NCBI RefSeq assembly: GCF_003668635.1
Contig: NZ_RCWH01000005.1
Span: 124,001 to 188,000, forward strand
Direction of reading: 5' to 3'
Source: Planomicrobium sp. Y74
GTDB taxonomy: Bacteria > Bacillota > Bacilli > Bacillales_A > Planococcaceae
DNA: 64,000 nt
Shown here in pieces: positions 33,189 to 42,154 of the stretch (positions are counted from its first letter, which is position 1; each line of letters opens with the position of its first letter). Position numbers and translations under genes: made by a program. The notes below the pieces were generated by a model, which was not told the origin of the DNA, searched no databases, and saw only the letters and a program-made list of their open reading frames with translations.

Positions 33189-34998
33189 AGCCTGGCGATT
33201 TAAGAACTACAGGTTGCGAACCAAACTTATAGTTACATACTTCCTGTTGACGTTCATACCAATGTCATTATTGGGATACATTGCATACAACCAGTACACA
33301 GCATCAATAGAAGAACAAGTGGGAGAATATATCCCCAAACTCCTGGACCAGGCTAATGAAAACATAGCAAACCAAATCAGGGAAATCAGCAGCCTGCCTG
33401 AGGTGCTTTATAATTCGGATCAAATTGTGGAAATCCTAAGGAATGATGCGCTTCAAAACCGCTCGTCGCTTATGCAGGATGAATTTACAGTAAATACTTA
33501 CCTGTCCAGGAACTTCATTAATGGTGAAAGTCCGGATATTCTGGGCGTCTTTGTGTTATCAAAAGACCGCATTTTTCAAAGTACGAAAATCCCATATTCC
33601 AATTTCGGACTGGATCAATCGCTTTCCTATGGACAAAATATTGAACTTAACGGCGAAGAGGTTTTTCTTTTACCACATCAGACTTCACTTCGTTTTGAAG
33701 GAGATCCGCCTTTCGTTCTCATCATGAAGCAGCTTAATGACCTGGAAAACAGGACGGATTTGGGAACGGTCATGATTGCAGTGGAAAGCACATTTTTTAA
33801 AAAAGTCATTGATGAATTGAATGATGAAGGAAATGCTGATTTATGGATGATGGATAAAAACGGACGCATCATTTATCATACGGATCCTTCAATGATCCGT
33901 GAAACAGATCGAGAATCCGCTGATTATCCTAAAATTGACGGCAGTTTTCGAACTGTACAGGAAGATGAAAGCCGTTTGATCAGTTTAAATTATCTGCAAG
34001 AAACGGATTGGATTCTGGCACACAGTATATTGGCAAGCAATTTAACGGAAAGAACCGATCTGGTCCGAAATGTAACGATTATTGTTTTTTTGATTTTTGT
34101 TTTGATCAGCACCGCTATCTCCATTTTGCTGGCATGGAATGTATCAAGGCCGCTTAATCAGCTGACCAATGTTATGAAAAAAGTCGAGCAGGGAGATTTT
34201 GACGTTGATTTGCCGGCTGGCTCAACAGACGAAGTCGGGATATTGGCCAATAATTTCAATTCAATGGTGTTGGAAATAAAAGATCTGATCCGTAAAAACT
34301 ACCAGATTGAACTGAAACAGAAAGAAGCAGAGTTATATGCTTTGCAATCACAGATCAATCCTCATTTTATGTATAACACATTGGAAACAATCGCCATGTC
34401 GGTTGAAGACGACGAAAAAGATACGGTCATTGAAATGGTTACCCTGCTCGGTCGCATGTTGCGATTCTCAATAGGAAACAAAGAGGATGTAGTAACAATT
34501 TCGGATGAACTGTCCCATGTCAAGGATTACCTGACCATTCAAAAAATCCGCTTTGAAGAGAAATTGGATTTTGCTATTGAGACAGAACTGGATACGGAGC
34601 AATACGGCACACCCAAATTCATCCTCCAGCCGCTTATTGAAAATGCGATCAAGCATGGCCTTGTATATGGCAATAAAACGCATATTCACATCAGTGTCAA
34701 AAGGGAACGCCGAAATGACGGAACGGAAGAAATCATCTTCGGAGTGCGCGACGACGGTTCCGGTATCCAACCGGAAAAGCTGGCGGACATCAACCTTATG
34801 CTCGAGGCAGGATCAATGTCAAAACGTGATGATCATTTCGGTTTAATGAACGTTCAGGCCCGTATCCTCATTAATTTTGGCAGCACATATGGTCTGACAT
34901 TATCGAGCAGCCTGAATCAGGGAACTGACGTTCAAATTAGAATCCCAGCGTTATTGAAAGACAGGGGAGGAGCTCACAATGAACTCAAGAAAAATTAA
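33166..34998 (+). CDS. Sensor histidine kinase, YesM/LytS type
   Basis: About 610 residues: N-terminal membrane helix (about residues 17-37), extracellular Cache-like domain, second helix (about 290-312), HAMP (NVSRPLNQLTNVMKK), then a His_kinase domain with phospho-acceptor His in QSQINPHFMYNTLETI and an ATPase domain with N-box ENAIKHG and G-box DDGSGIQ. The start is at 33166 or 33178, both overlapping the binding-protein gene. Upstream in-frame codons at 33118 would run far into that gene. Probably reads the sugar-loaded binding protein. Confidence 0.88.
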   Translation: MWINMISKAWRFKNYRLRTKLIVTYFLLTFIPMSLLGYIAYNQYTASIEEQVGEYIPKLLDQANENIANQIREISSLPEVLYNSDQIVEILRNDALQNRSSLMQDEFTVNTYLSRNFINGESPDILGVFVLSKDRIFQSTKIPYSNFGLDQSLSYGQNIELNGEEVFLLPHQTSLRFEGDPPFVLIMKQLNDLENRTDLGTVMIAVESTFFKKVIDELNDEGNADLWMMDKNGRIIYHTDPSMIRETDRESADYPKIDGSFRTVQEDESRLISLNYLQETDWILAHSILASNLTERTDLVRNVTIIVFLIFVLISTAISILLAWNVSRPLNQLTNVMKKVEQGDFDVDLPAGSTDEVGILANNFNSMVLEIKDLIRKNYQIELKQKEAELYALQSQINPHFMYNTLETIAMSVEDDEKDTVIEMVTLLGRMLRFSIGNKEDVVTISDELSHVKDYLTIQKIRFEEKLDFAIETELDTEQYGTPKFILQPLIENAIKHGLVYGNKTHIHISVKRERRNDGTEEIIFGVRDDGSGIQPEKLADINLMLEAGSMSKRDDHFGLMNVQARILINFGSTYGLTLSSSLNQGTDVQIRIPALLKDRGGAHNELKKN

Positions 34999-36619
34999 AA
35001 CAATCATTGTAGACGATGAAAGCCGGATTCGCCGCGGGATTGAAAAGATGGTCCTGGCTGCCGGAGAGGAGTGGCAAGTTGTCGCGGTCTATGGAGACGG
35101 GCGTGAATTGCTTGAAGCCTATGATAAACAGCCGATTGATTTTAATGTTTTAATAACGGATATACGGATGCCTTCGGTGGATGGTCTTACGCTGATCAGG
35201 GAGATGAAGAAAAGAACGGCTTTCAACCCGGTGGTCATCAGTGGATTTGATGATTTCAGCTATCTCCAGACAGCGATGCGGGAAGGGGCACTGGACTACA
35301 TATTAAAGCCGATAGACCGGGTGGAATTCAAGAAACAGCTTGAGGCACTTAAAGAAAAAATTATGAATCAATGGAAGGAACAGGAGAGAGAAGAAGAGGT
35401 TAAAGCCCAGACTGCAAAATTTGCATATATGAAGCAGGTGGAAAAGCTCAGCGAAGTGTCAAAAGGGTTTGAACTTGAAGTTTCCTTATTTGATTGGACG
35501 AAGGATTTTCCTGAGGGGAATTATATGCTGGTTTATATTTCAATCGACCAATCCTCCAATTATTCCCGGCTGATGTCCCGGGAAGAGTGGATTACATGGA
35601 TGTTAGCCAATGAAAATATTATAGAAGAAATGCTGGCGGAAAGCGGAAGAAAGTTCTGGAAGTGGAGAGGGGAAGATTCTTCCTGGTGGATCTTATTATG
35701 CAGTAATGAAAACGAAGAGATAGAAAATTTCAGGGGAAAAATCTATAATTTCACAAAGTTGATGCAGAAAAATGTTCTATGTACAATTCCTTTATCAAAC
35801 TCAATGGCCATCAGTCGGAGTTTTACGGAGCTAGCTTTATTGCAGCCAATGAGCCGGGATGTCCTGTCACTAATGCAGTACCGTCCAGTTTTTGGAAGTA
35901 GCCAAATTCTGCAGCAGGAGATGAATATAGATCTGCAGCAGAAAAGTGAAATAGAAAATACCGGTGAGCTGCAGCAATTTATACTGAAAATTATCCAGGC
36001 CCTGGAGAATATGAATGAAAAAGAATTGAAAAAGCAGCTTAGTCAGTTTGTTGATGGACTGCAATCATTAAGACTTTCCAGCGAGGTGGAGTTTTTTCTT
36101 CAATCGCTCAGTATACAGTTGATCAATTATGGCATAAAGTTTACTCCCCGTTTGAACACCGGGTTATTGAATCTGCAGGACACTGCAGATTTGCTTAAAA
36201 AAGCTGCGAATATGGATGAGTTGCGCACAGAGATGGAGAAGATGATTTTGGATGTGTTCCAAAAACTTTCTGTGCTGGACAAAGAAAAAGTGCATGACGA
36301 GGTACAGGTGGCAAAGCAGTGGATTCTGGAGAATTTGAAGGAAAACATTACTATTGAAAAAATTGCTTCCCATATCTACATGAATCCCACTTATTTCTGT
36401 GAATTCTTTAAAAGTGAAACGGGGGAGACAGTTCTGGATTTTGTCACAAGAAGCCGTATCTACAAAGCAAGAGGGCTTCTTCTTGGCACCAATTTGAAGA
36501 TTTATGAAATCTCGGAACAAGTCGGATACGCTGATACAAAATATTTCAGCAAATTATTCAAAAAACATTACGGAGAACTTCCGTCCAAATACAGGGAAAA
36601 TTTAATGCGGCCAATATAA
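34979..36619 (+). CDS. Response regulator, YesN type (REC plus AraC HTH)
   Basis: A 546-residue regulator. REC domain: acidic pocket in IIVDDESRIRRG, phospho-acceptor Asp in LITDIRMPSVDG (about residue 61), Lys in YILKPIDRVEF. A long middle region follows, then a C-terminal AraC-type double HTH (ITIEKIASHIYMNPTYFCEF; YEISEQVGYADTKYFSKLFK). Overlaps the kinase gene by 20 bases. It probably activates the ABC importer operon that follows, where two CATAAAC repeats lie at 36653. Confidence 0.9.
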   Translation: MNSRKIKTIIVDDESRIRRGIEKMVLAAGEEWQVVAVYGDGRELLEAYDKQPIDFNVLITDIRMPSVDGLTLIREMKKRTAFNPVVISGFDDFSYLQTAMREGALDYILKPIDRVEFKKQLEALKEKIMNQWKEQEREEEVKAQTAKFAYMKQVEKLSEVSKGFELEVSLFDWTKDFPEGNYMLVYISIDQSSNYSRLMSREEWITWMLANENIIEEMLAESGRKFWKWRGEDSSWWILLCSNENEEIENFRGKIYNFTKLMQKNVLCTIPLSNSMAISRSFTELALLQPMSRDVLSLMQYRPVFGSSQILQQEMNIDLQQKSEIENTGELQQFILKIIQALENMNEKELKKQLSQFVDGLQSLRLSSEVEFFLQSLSIQLINYGIKFTPRLNTGLLNLQDTADLLKKAANMDELRTEMEKMILDVFQKLSVLDKEKVHDEVQVAKQWILENLKENITIEKIASHIYMNPTYFCEFFKSETGETVLDFVTRSRIYKARGLLLGTNLKIYEISEQVGYADTKYFSKLFKKHYGELPSKYRENLMRPI

Positions 36620-36641
36620 CCTCCAAAATGGAGGTTTTTTT
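36618..36641 (+). terminator. Rho-independent terminator after the response regulator
   Basis: Arms AACCTCC and GGAGGTT around AAAA, followed by a T run. The stem starts at the stop codon, separating the sensory triad from the transporter operon. Confidence 0.85.
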
Positions 36642-36652
36642 GTTTTTCTGGG

Positions 36653-36669
36653 CATAAACGGACATAAAC
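36653..36669 (+). promoter_or_regulatory. Tandem CATAAAC repeats (candidate response-regulator site)
   Basis: CATAAAC occurs at 36653-36659 and 36663-36669, a 10-bp period that places both on one face of the helix, about 70 bases ahead of the cre site. AraC-type response regulators bind direct repeats, so this is a plausible but unproven target. Confidence 0.35.
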
Positions 36670-36735
36670 AGAGAAATACCCACCTTTATCCGAATATTAT
36701 CTCCTTTCTGAAAAATTACCTGCGTAATAAACTTA

Positions 36736-36750
36736 TTGAAAGCGCTATCA
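36736..36750 (+). promoter_or_regulatory. cre site ahead of the rhamnose ABC importer
   Basis: TTGAAAGCGCTATCA matches WTGNAANCGNWNNCW at every fixed position, 41 bases before the ATPase gene start. CcpA repression of sugar uptake is the expected effect. Confidence 0.75.
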
Positions 36751-36790
36751 TTGGCGGAGACATAAGATTCTGAGGATGAGGAGTGAGTAA

Positions 36791-38302
36791 ATGTCTGACT
36801 ATGTTCTTGAGTTAAAGGGTATTACGAAGGAGTTTCCTGGAGTTAGGGCATTGGATAATGTCGATTTTAAACTAAAGCCAGGGCAAATCCATGCATTGAT
36901 GGGAGAAAACGGTGCAGGAAAATCCACATTTATAAAAGTAATCACAGGAGTCCATGCCCCGAACGAAGGAGAAATGTTCCTGAATGGTGAAAGAGTGGAA
37001 TTTTCAAACCCGAACGATGCTCAGGAAAAAGGGATTGCTGCTATTTATCAGCATGTTACCAGTTACCCGGATTTGAGTGTGACAGAGAATATTTTCATGG
37101 GCCATGAAAGGATCCAGAAATTTACAGGACGTATATTATGGAAGGAAATGCATGAAGAAGCAAAAAAAATTCTGAGATCTTTGGGTTCTTCAATCGATCC
37201 GAAATCTGAAATGGGTGCTTTGAGTGTCGCCCAGCAGCAGATTGTTGAGATAGCAAAAGCAATTTCAACTAAGGCGAAAATCATCATCATGGATGAACCT
37301 ACCGCAGCGTTGACTTCACGGGAAAGCGAAGAGTTGTATAAGATTACGGAAAACTTACGGGACCAGGGCGCTTCCATAATCTTCATCTCACACCGCTTCG
37401 AAGATATGTACAGGCTGGCGTCACAAGTGACTGTACTGCGTGATTCAAAATATATCGGATCATGGGGAATAGAAGAAATTTCGAATGAAGATTTGATCAT
37501 AGCGATGGTTGGGCGTGAAATCAACCAGGTTTTCCCGGAGAGAAAAGGAGAAATCGGTGAAAAGCTTTTGGAAGTGGAAGGGTTGGGGAAAGCGGGTTAT
37601 TTTGCTGATGTGTCGTTTACTCTGCATAAAGGAGAGATCCTTGGTTTGACCGGTCTTGTGGGGGCCGGCAGGACAGAAGTATGCCAGTCGCTTTTTGGGA
37701 TCATGCCCTACGATAAGGGTTCGATTGTGCTGAACGGAGAAAAAGTGAAAATTCAAAGCCCGAAAGAAGCCATTAGGCTTGGAATCGGTTATTTGCCTGA
37801 AGACAGGCAAAAGCAGGGGTTGGTGCTTCAATGGAGCATTGGGAGAAATATCTCTTTATCGGCACTGAGCGCTATAGGGAACAAAGGCTGGCTGAGAGAT
37901 AAGAAAGAGTTTGCCATCGCCAAGGAATTAGCTGAGAAAGTCCATGTGAAAGCCAATAGCATTTTCGATCTGGTGAGTTCGCTGTCGGGAGGGAATCAGC
38001 AAAAAGTGGCAGTCGCCAAGTTGCTGACTGCTGAATTAGACATCATTATCCTGGATGAACCGACAAAAGGTGTTGATGTCGGAGCCAAATCAGCAATTTA
38101 CGAAATTATCAACGAATTGGCATCTCAAGGCTATGGAATTATCATGATTTCCTCTGAAATGCCAGAGGTTATTGGAATGAGTGATCGGATTGCCGTTATG
38201 CGAGCCGGGAGAATCGTGAAAATTTTAAATCGGGCAATCGCTACACAAGAAGCAATTCTTGAAGCATCCATGACCGATTCAACTGAAAAAAACGCCGGAT
38301 AA
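36791..38302 (+). CDS. Sugar ABC importer, tandem ATP-binding protein (RbsA-like, rhamnose-type)
   Basis: A 503-residue double ATPase. The first domain has Walker A GENGAGKSTFIK, signature LSVAQQQIVEIAKA and Walker B IIIMDEPTAAL. The second has the degenerate P-loop GLVGAGRTEV usual in this family, signature LSGGNQQKVAVAKLL and Walker B IIILDEPTKG. It powers two separate permeases encoded next. Rhamnose is assigned from the downstream mutarotase and rha genes. Confidence 0.92.
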   Translation: MSDYVLELKGITKEFPGVRALDNVDFKLKPGQIHALMGENGAGKSTFIKVITGVHAPNEGEMFLNGERVEFSNPNDAQEKGIAAIYQHVTSYPDLSVTENIFMGHERIQKFTGRILWKEMHEEAKKILRSLGSSIDPKSEMGALSVAQQQIVEIAKAISTKAKIIIMDEPTAALTSRESEELYKITENLRDQGASIIFISHRFEDMYRLASQVTVLRDSKYIGSWGIEEISNEDLIIAMVGREINQVFPERKGEIGEKLLEVEGLGKAGYFADVSFTLHKGEILGLTGLVGAGRTEVCQSLFGIMPYDKGSIVLNGEKVKIQSPKEAIRLGIGYLPEDRQKQGLVLQWSIGRNISLSALSAIGNKGWLRDKKEFAIAKELAEKVHVKANSIFDLVSSLSGGNQQKVAVAKLLTAELDIIILDEPTKGVDVGAKSAIYEIINELASQGYGIIMISSEMPEVIGMSDRIAVMRAGRIVKILNRAIATQEAILEASMTDSTEKNAG

Positions 38303-38328
38303 AAAAGTAGGGATGGGGGTGAGTATGT

Positions 38329-39363
38329 ATGGCCGAAACAGCAGTAGAAAGTTCGAATGAGCTTCAGCAAGAGAAAAAAGCTTCAAAACTGGCAGCAATA
38401 TCTAAATTCCGCGAATTGGGTTTGCTGGCATTTATTATTCTGCTGTGTATTGTAGTGCAGATAAAAAATCCCAGCTTCATGACGCTCGGCAATTTGACGG
38501 ACATGATCACCAACACTGCAATCCTGAGTATTCTTGCGCTGGGAATGATGCTGGTCCTGATAACGAGGGGAATTGATTTGTCGATCGGAGCAACGCTTGC
38601 GTTATCCGGAATGCTGGTTGCACAGACTGTCAGCGTGTACAGCGGGCTGCATCCGCTTCTTGCCATTTTAATGGGAATCGGCATTGGGACGGTATGCGGG
38701 GTTACAATCGGATTTCTGGTCTCCAAAATAGGGATTCTGCCAATCATCGCCACTTTGGCAATGATGAACATTTTCAGGGGGATGACATACACGATAAGTG
38801 ACGGGCAGTGGATCAGTTCCTACCAAATGTCCGAGAGCTTTGTATCTATAGCAACCAGCAGTATTCTCGGTATCAACACACTGGTTTTCATAGCGATCAT
38901 TATTTATATCATCGCTTTTTATTTTATCAATCATACGCGAACAGGCAGACAGATTTATGCGGTGGGCAGCAATCCGGAATCTGCAAAAGTCAGTGGTATT
39001 AACCAAACGAAAATTCTGGTCATTGTTTACTCGATTATGGGTGGACTGGCTGGTTTGTCAGGAGTTCTCTGGGTTTCCAAATTCGCGTCGGCACAAGGCG
39101 ACACGGCTTCGGGCTTTGAGTTGACGGTTATCGCGGCATGCATTCTCGGCGGTGTGAGCATCGCCGGCGGATCCGGAAAGATTTCAGGTGTGATTTTAGG
39201 AGCTGTATTATTGGGGATCATGAATAACGCCCTTCCTTTGATGAATGTTTCTCCGTTCTGGCAAAGCGCGATACAAGGCGCAATTATCCTATTTGCTGTA
39301 ATTGTAAATGCGCTTGTTAAGCGTGGAGTGGACAGAAATAATCTGCTGAGGAGGAAGATATAA
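38329..39363 (+). CDS. Sugar ABC importer permease 1 (RbsC-like, rhamnose-type)
   Basis: A 344-residue BPD_transp_2 permease with about 9-10 membrane segments. Family marks include GIDLSIGATLALSGM (about residue 82) and the cytoplasmic loop NHTRTGRQIYAVGSNPESAKVSGI cut here to its key part, TGRQIYAVGSNPESAK, then GGVSIAGGSGKISG near the C-terminus. The two-permease layout (with the next gene) is typical of RhaTPQS importers. GGGGGTGAG precedes the start. Confidence 0.9.
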   Translation: MAETAVESSNELQQEKKASKLAAISKFRELGLLAFIILLCIVVQIKNPSFMTLGNLTDMITNTAILSILALGMMLVLITRGIDLSIGATLALSGMLVAQTVSVYSGLHPLLAILMGIGIGTVCGVTIGFLVSKIGILPIIATLAMMNIFRGMTYTISDGQWISSYQMSESFVSIATSSILGINTLVFIAIIIYIIAFYFINHTRTGRQIYAVGSNPESAKVSGINQTKILVIVYSIMGGLAGLSGVLWVSKFASAQGDTASGFELTVIAACILGGVSIAGGSGKISGVILGAVLLGIMNNALPLMNVSPFWQSAIQGAIILFAVIVNALVKRGVDRNNLLRRKI

Positions 39364-39365
39364 CT

Positions 39366-40406
39366 ATGGAACAGAGAACTCTCGATCAAAATGAGTATGT
39401 TCAGAGAACACTGAAAAACAAGCAGGAATTTTCACTGAAGAAATTTTTCCTCCAATGGGAATGGCTGCTGATTCTGGTGTTCCTCCTGGTTATCGTGATC
39501 AACACTTCTCTATCCCCCTACTTCTTGAATGCAGCAGGGCTTAGAGATGCAACAATGGTTTTTCTGGATAAAGGATTTATCGTATTTCCGATGGTCATGA
39601 TCATGATTTTAAGGGATATAGATATATCGGTAGGTTCTACAGTCGCATTGTCATCAGTGATCATGGCGACTCTTTACAACACTTTGAACGTGCCCATGGG
39701 TGCTGCCATCGTAATTTGTTTACTGGTTGGCGCATTATGTGGATTGATAAATGGCTTACTGATTGTGAAGTTCAAGGAGTTATCGGCCGTTATCGTAACT
39801 TTGGCGACCATGATTCTCTACCGGGGAATTGCCTACGTTATTTTAGAGGATCAGGCTTCTGGCAATTTTCCTGAATGGTTCAGTTTTTTTGGATGGGGAA
39901 GTGTAGCGGGCATTCCGTTCATCTTAATCGCGTTCACCATCCTCGCCATTGTTTTCACACTTCTGCTCCATAAGACTACATTCGGCAGACAGGTATATGC
40001 CATGGGGAACAATGATACAGCCAGCCGCTTTTCCGGAGTCCGGGTTGACAGGATAAAAGTGATTGTCTTCACCCTGGCTGGCCTGATGGCTGCAATTACA
40101 GCTATATTCCTGGCGTCACGCATGGGCAGTACACGCCCGAACGTAGCCATGATGTACGAGCTGGATGTAATTGCGATGGTCGCCCTGGGAGGAATCAGTA
40201 CTGCCGGAGGCAAGGGACGCATGATTGGCGCCATTATTGCCGTTTTCATCATCGGCTATCTCCAATATGGTTTAGGGCTGATCAATATCCCTTCTCAGAC
40301 GATGCTCATAATTATCGGTCTGTTATTGCTGGTTTCTGTAGCGGTTCCGAAGATGAAGTGGAACTGGAAATTCAAAAAGTCAGGAAGCAAGAGGAAGCTG
40401 GAATAG
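39366..40406 (+). CDS. Sugar ABC importer permease 2 (RbsC-like, rhamnose-type)
   Basis: A 346-residue second permease, paralogous to the one just upstream: DIDISVGSTVALSSVIMAT, TFGRQVYAMGNNDTASRFSG and GGISTAGGKGRMIG. It begins 2 bases after the previous stop, so translation is coupled. The two permeases probably form a heterodimer. The binding-protein gene follows after 57 bases. Confidence 0.9.
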   Translation: MEQRTLDQNEYVQRTLKNKQEFSLKKFFLQWEWLLILVFLLVIVINTSLSPYFLNAAGLRDATMVFLDKGFIVFPMVMIMILRDIDISVGSTVALSSVIMATLYNTLNVPMGAAIVICLLVGALCGLINGLLIVKFKELSAVIVTLATMILYRGIAYVILEDQASGNFPEWFSFFGWGSVAGIPFILIAFTILAIVFTLLLHKTTFGRQVYAMGNNDTASRFSGVRVDRIKVIVFTLAGLMAAITAIFLASRMGSTRPNVAMMYELDVIAMVALGGISTAGGKGRMIGAIIAVFIIGYLQYGLGLINIPSQTMLIIIGLLLLVSVAVPKMKWNWKFKKSGSKRKLE

Positions 40407-40463
40407 GTTGCTAACGGCAAAATGCCGGTTAAGTATACAAATACAATCAAAGGGGCGAAAGAA

Positions 40464-41516
40464 ATGAAGAAAATCCTATCAAAATGGGCAGTAGTTGGTT
40501 TGGCTGTCGGATTGCTTGCAGCTTGCGGAAATGAAGATGCAGCACCGGGCGGCGAGGAAGCTGCTGCTGGTGGTGGAACTGATGGAAAACCGACTTATGC
40601 CATGGTATTTAAGAATACAGGAAATCCATATGGCGAAAAAATGATGGATGGTTTTGAAGAAGCCATCAAAGAAGCTGGCGGTGAAGTTATTCTCCGTGCT
40701 CCGGATCAGCCGACAGCTGAAGGACAGATTCAAATTGTCGAACAGTTGATCACGCAGCAGGTGGATTCGATTCTAATAACAGGAAATGATATTGACGCAC
40801 TTCAGCCGGTGTTGGAAAAAGCGATGGACGCAGGCATCAAAGTACTTTCCGCTGACTCAGCTGTAAACCCGGAGAGCCGTATGGTGCACGTTAACCAGGC
40901 AGACCCTGAGCTTATCGGCCGCACACAGATTCAGGCAGTTTCTGAAATGATTGACGGAGAAGGACAAATTGCTGTCTTGAGTGCCACATCCCAGGCGGCG
41001 AACCAGAACCTTTGGATTGAGTGGATGAAAAAAGAACTTGAAAAACCGGAATATGAAAATATCGAACTGGTAAAAGTTGCTTATGGCGATGACTTGCGCG
41101 ACAAGAGTACTTCTGAAGCAGAAGCATTGCTGCTGCAATATCCGGATCTAAAGGCAATCGTATCTCCTACAACTGTAGGTATTGCGGCTGCGGGTAAAGT
41201 TCTGACTGATAAAGGGTTAGCTGGAAAAGTGATTCTGACTGGTCTTGGATTGCCGAGTGAAATGGCAACTTACATTGAAAATGGTGTTTCTCCGGCGATG
41301 TTCCTGTGGAACCCGATTGATGTAGGCTATGGGGCTGGTATGACAGCTGTGGCACTGGTTGAAGGTGATATCACAGGAGCGCTTGGAGAAACTTTCGAAG
41401 CAGGACGACTCGGTGAAAAAGAAATTGTCGAAGACGGTGAAGGTACTCAAGTTATGCTTGGTGAACCATTCCGTTTTGATAAAGATAATATCGGTGAATG
41501 GAAAGAAGTCTATTAA
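40464..41516 (+). CDS. Sugar ABC importer, substrate-binding lipoprotein (rhamnose-type)
   Basis: A 350-residue RbsB/RhaS-like receptor. The signal peptide ends in lipobox LLAAC and is followed by a Gly/Ala/Glu linker. The fold starts with PTYAMVFKNTGNPYGEKMM and includes VDSILITGNDIDAL and KAIVSPTTVGIAAAGK. ATG 40464 with AGGGGCGAAAG upstream is used; the in-frame start at 40422 would place 14 residues before a complete signal peptide. A stem-loop lies between this gene and rhaM. Confidence 0.9.
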   Translation: MKKILSKWAVVGLAVGLLAACGNEDAAPGGEEAAAGGGTDGKPTYAMVFKNTGNPYGEKMMDGFEEAIKEAGGEVILRAPDQPTAEGQIQIVEQLITQQVDSILITGNDIDALQPVLEKAMDAGIKVLSADSAVNPESRMVHVNQADPELIGRTQIQAVSEMIDGEGQIAVLSATSQAANQNLWIEWMKKELEKPEYENIELVKVAYGDDLRDKSTSEAEALLLQYPDLKAIVSPTTVGIAAAGKVLTDKGLAGKVILTGLGLPSEMATYIENGVSPAMFLWNPIDVGYGAGMTAVALVEGDITGALGETFEAGRLGEKEIVEDGEGTQVMLGEPFRFDKDNIGEWKEVY

Positions 41517-41551
41517 ATTTAAAGAACAATCCGGGTTTATTTGAAAAGCGA

Positions 41552-41588
41552 GATTGGCGGGAGACAGATTCACGGTTTTCCGCCAATC
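41552..41588 (+). other. Stem-loop between the binding-protein and mutarotase genes
   Basis: Perfect 9-bp arms GATTGGCGG and CCGCCAATC with a 19-base loop and no T run. It is more likely an mRNA stabiliser or processing site protecting the binding-protein transcript than a full terminator. Confidence 0.55.
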
Positions 41589-41637
41589 ATCATTTGTGGA
41601 ACCCAGATAAAATCTGTTGCTTTCAGGAGGCAGCTTA

Positions 41638-41964
41638 ATGGAAACCAGTAATAAGTTTGCTTGGACTTGGCGGATCAAAGAAGAAGCTTTGGAAGATTAT
41701 GTGCAGCTTCACGGAAACCCCTGGAAGGAAGTACTCGAAGAACATACCAAAGCAGGAATCAGCAATTATTCGATTTTCCAGAATGGCAACCAGTTTTTTT
41801 ATTGTTTTGAATGTGACGATGTGGATAAAGCGTTTGCGTATATTGCAGACAGCGACGTGTGCAATCGATGGAATGCCATCACGTCCGAAATGGTTCAGGG
41901 GTCCTTTGATTTTAATGAAGCAGAACCAATCAGTCCGTTGAAGGAAGTTTTTTACTTAAGGTAG
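41638..41964 (+). CDS. rhaM: L-rhamnose mutarotase
   Basis: A 108-residue RhaM/YiiL-family protein that interconverts the anomers of L-rhamnose before isomerisation. Seen: WRIKEEALEDYVQLHGNPW with the conserved His (about residue 25), HTKAGISNYSIF and a C-terminal acidic/hydrophobic tail. The length is normal for the family (~104). The start at 41638 has AGGAGG 7 bases upstream. It is one of the clearest signs that this importer and enzyme set handles L-rhamnose. Confidence 0.9.
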   Translation: METSNKFAWTWRIKEEALEDYVQLHGNPWKEVLEEHTKAGISNYSIFQNGNQFFYCFECDDVDKAFAYIADSDVCNRWNAITSEMVQGSFDFNEAEPISPLKEVFYLR

Positions 41965-42102
41965 AATTGCCGTTTCACTTATTCTTAATCAGTTGAAATG
42001 AAAAAGATCAAGGGGGATTTAAGGGTTCCCGAAAAAATGAAAATAATTGTCTTTCTTTGTCGCTCTTTCAGTAAAGTACGGCTAAGCAAAACAACCCTAT
42101 AT

Positions 42103-42126
42103 ATAAGGAAGGAATACATTCCTTAT
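42103..42126 (+). promoter_or_regulatory. Inverted repeat ahead of rhaEW (candidate operator)
   Basis: ATAAGGAA and TTCCTTAT are perfect 8-bp arms around 8 bases, 28 bases before the rhaEW start and without a T run. It is the best candidate binding site for the DeoR-type regulator encoded later in this operon; no clear -35/-10 pair was identified. Confidence 0.5.
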
Positions 42127-42154
42127 CGAAAATAAAAGTTTACTGGAGGTATTT

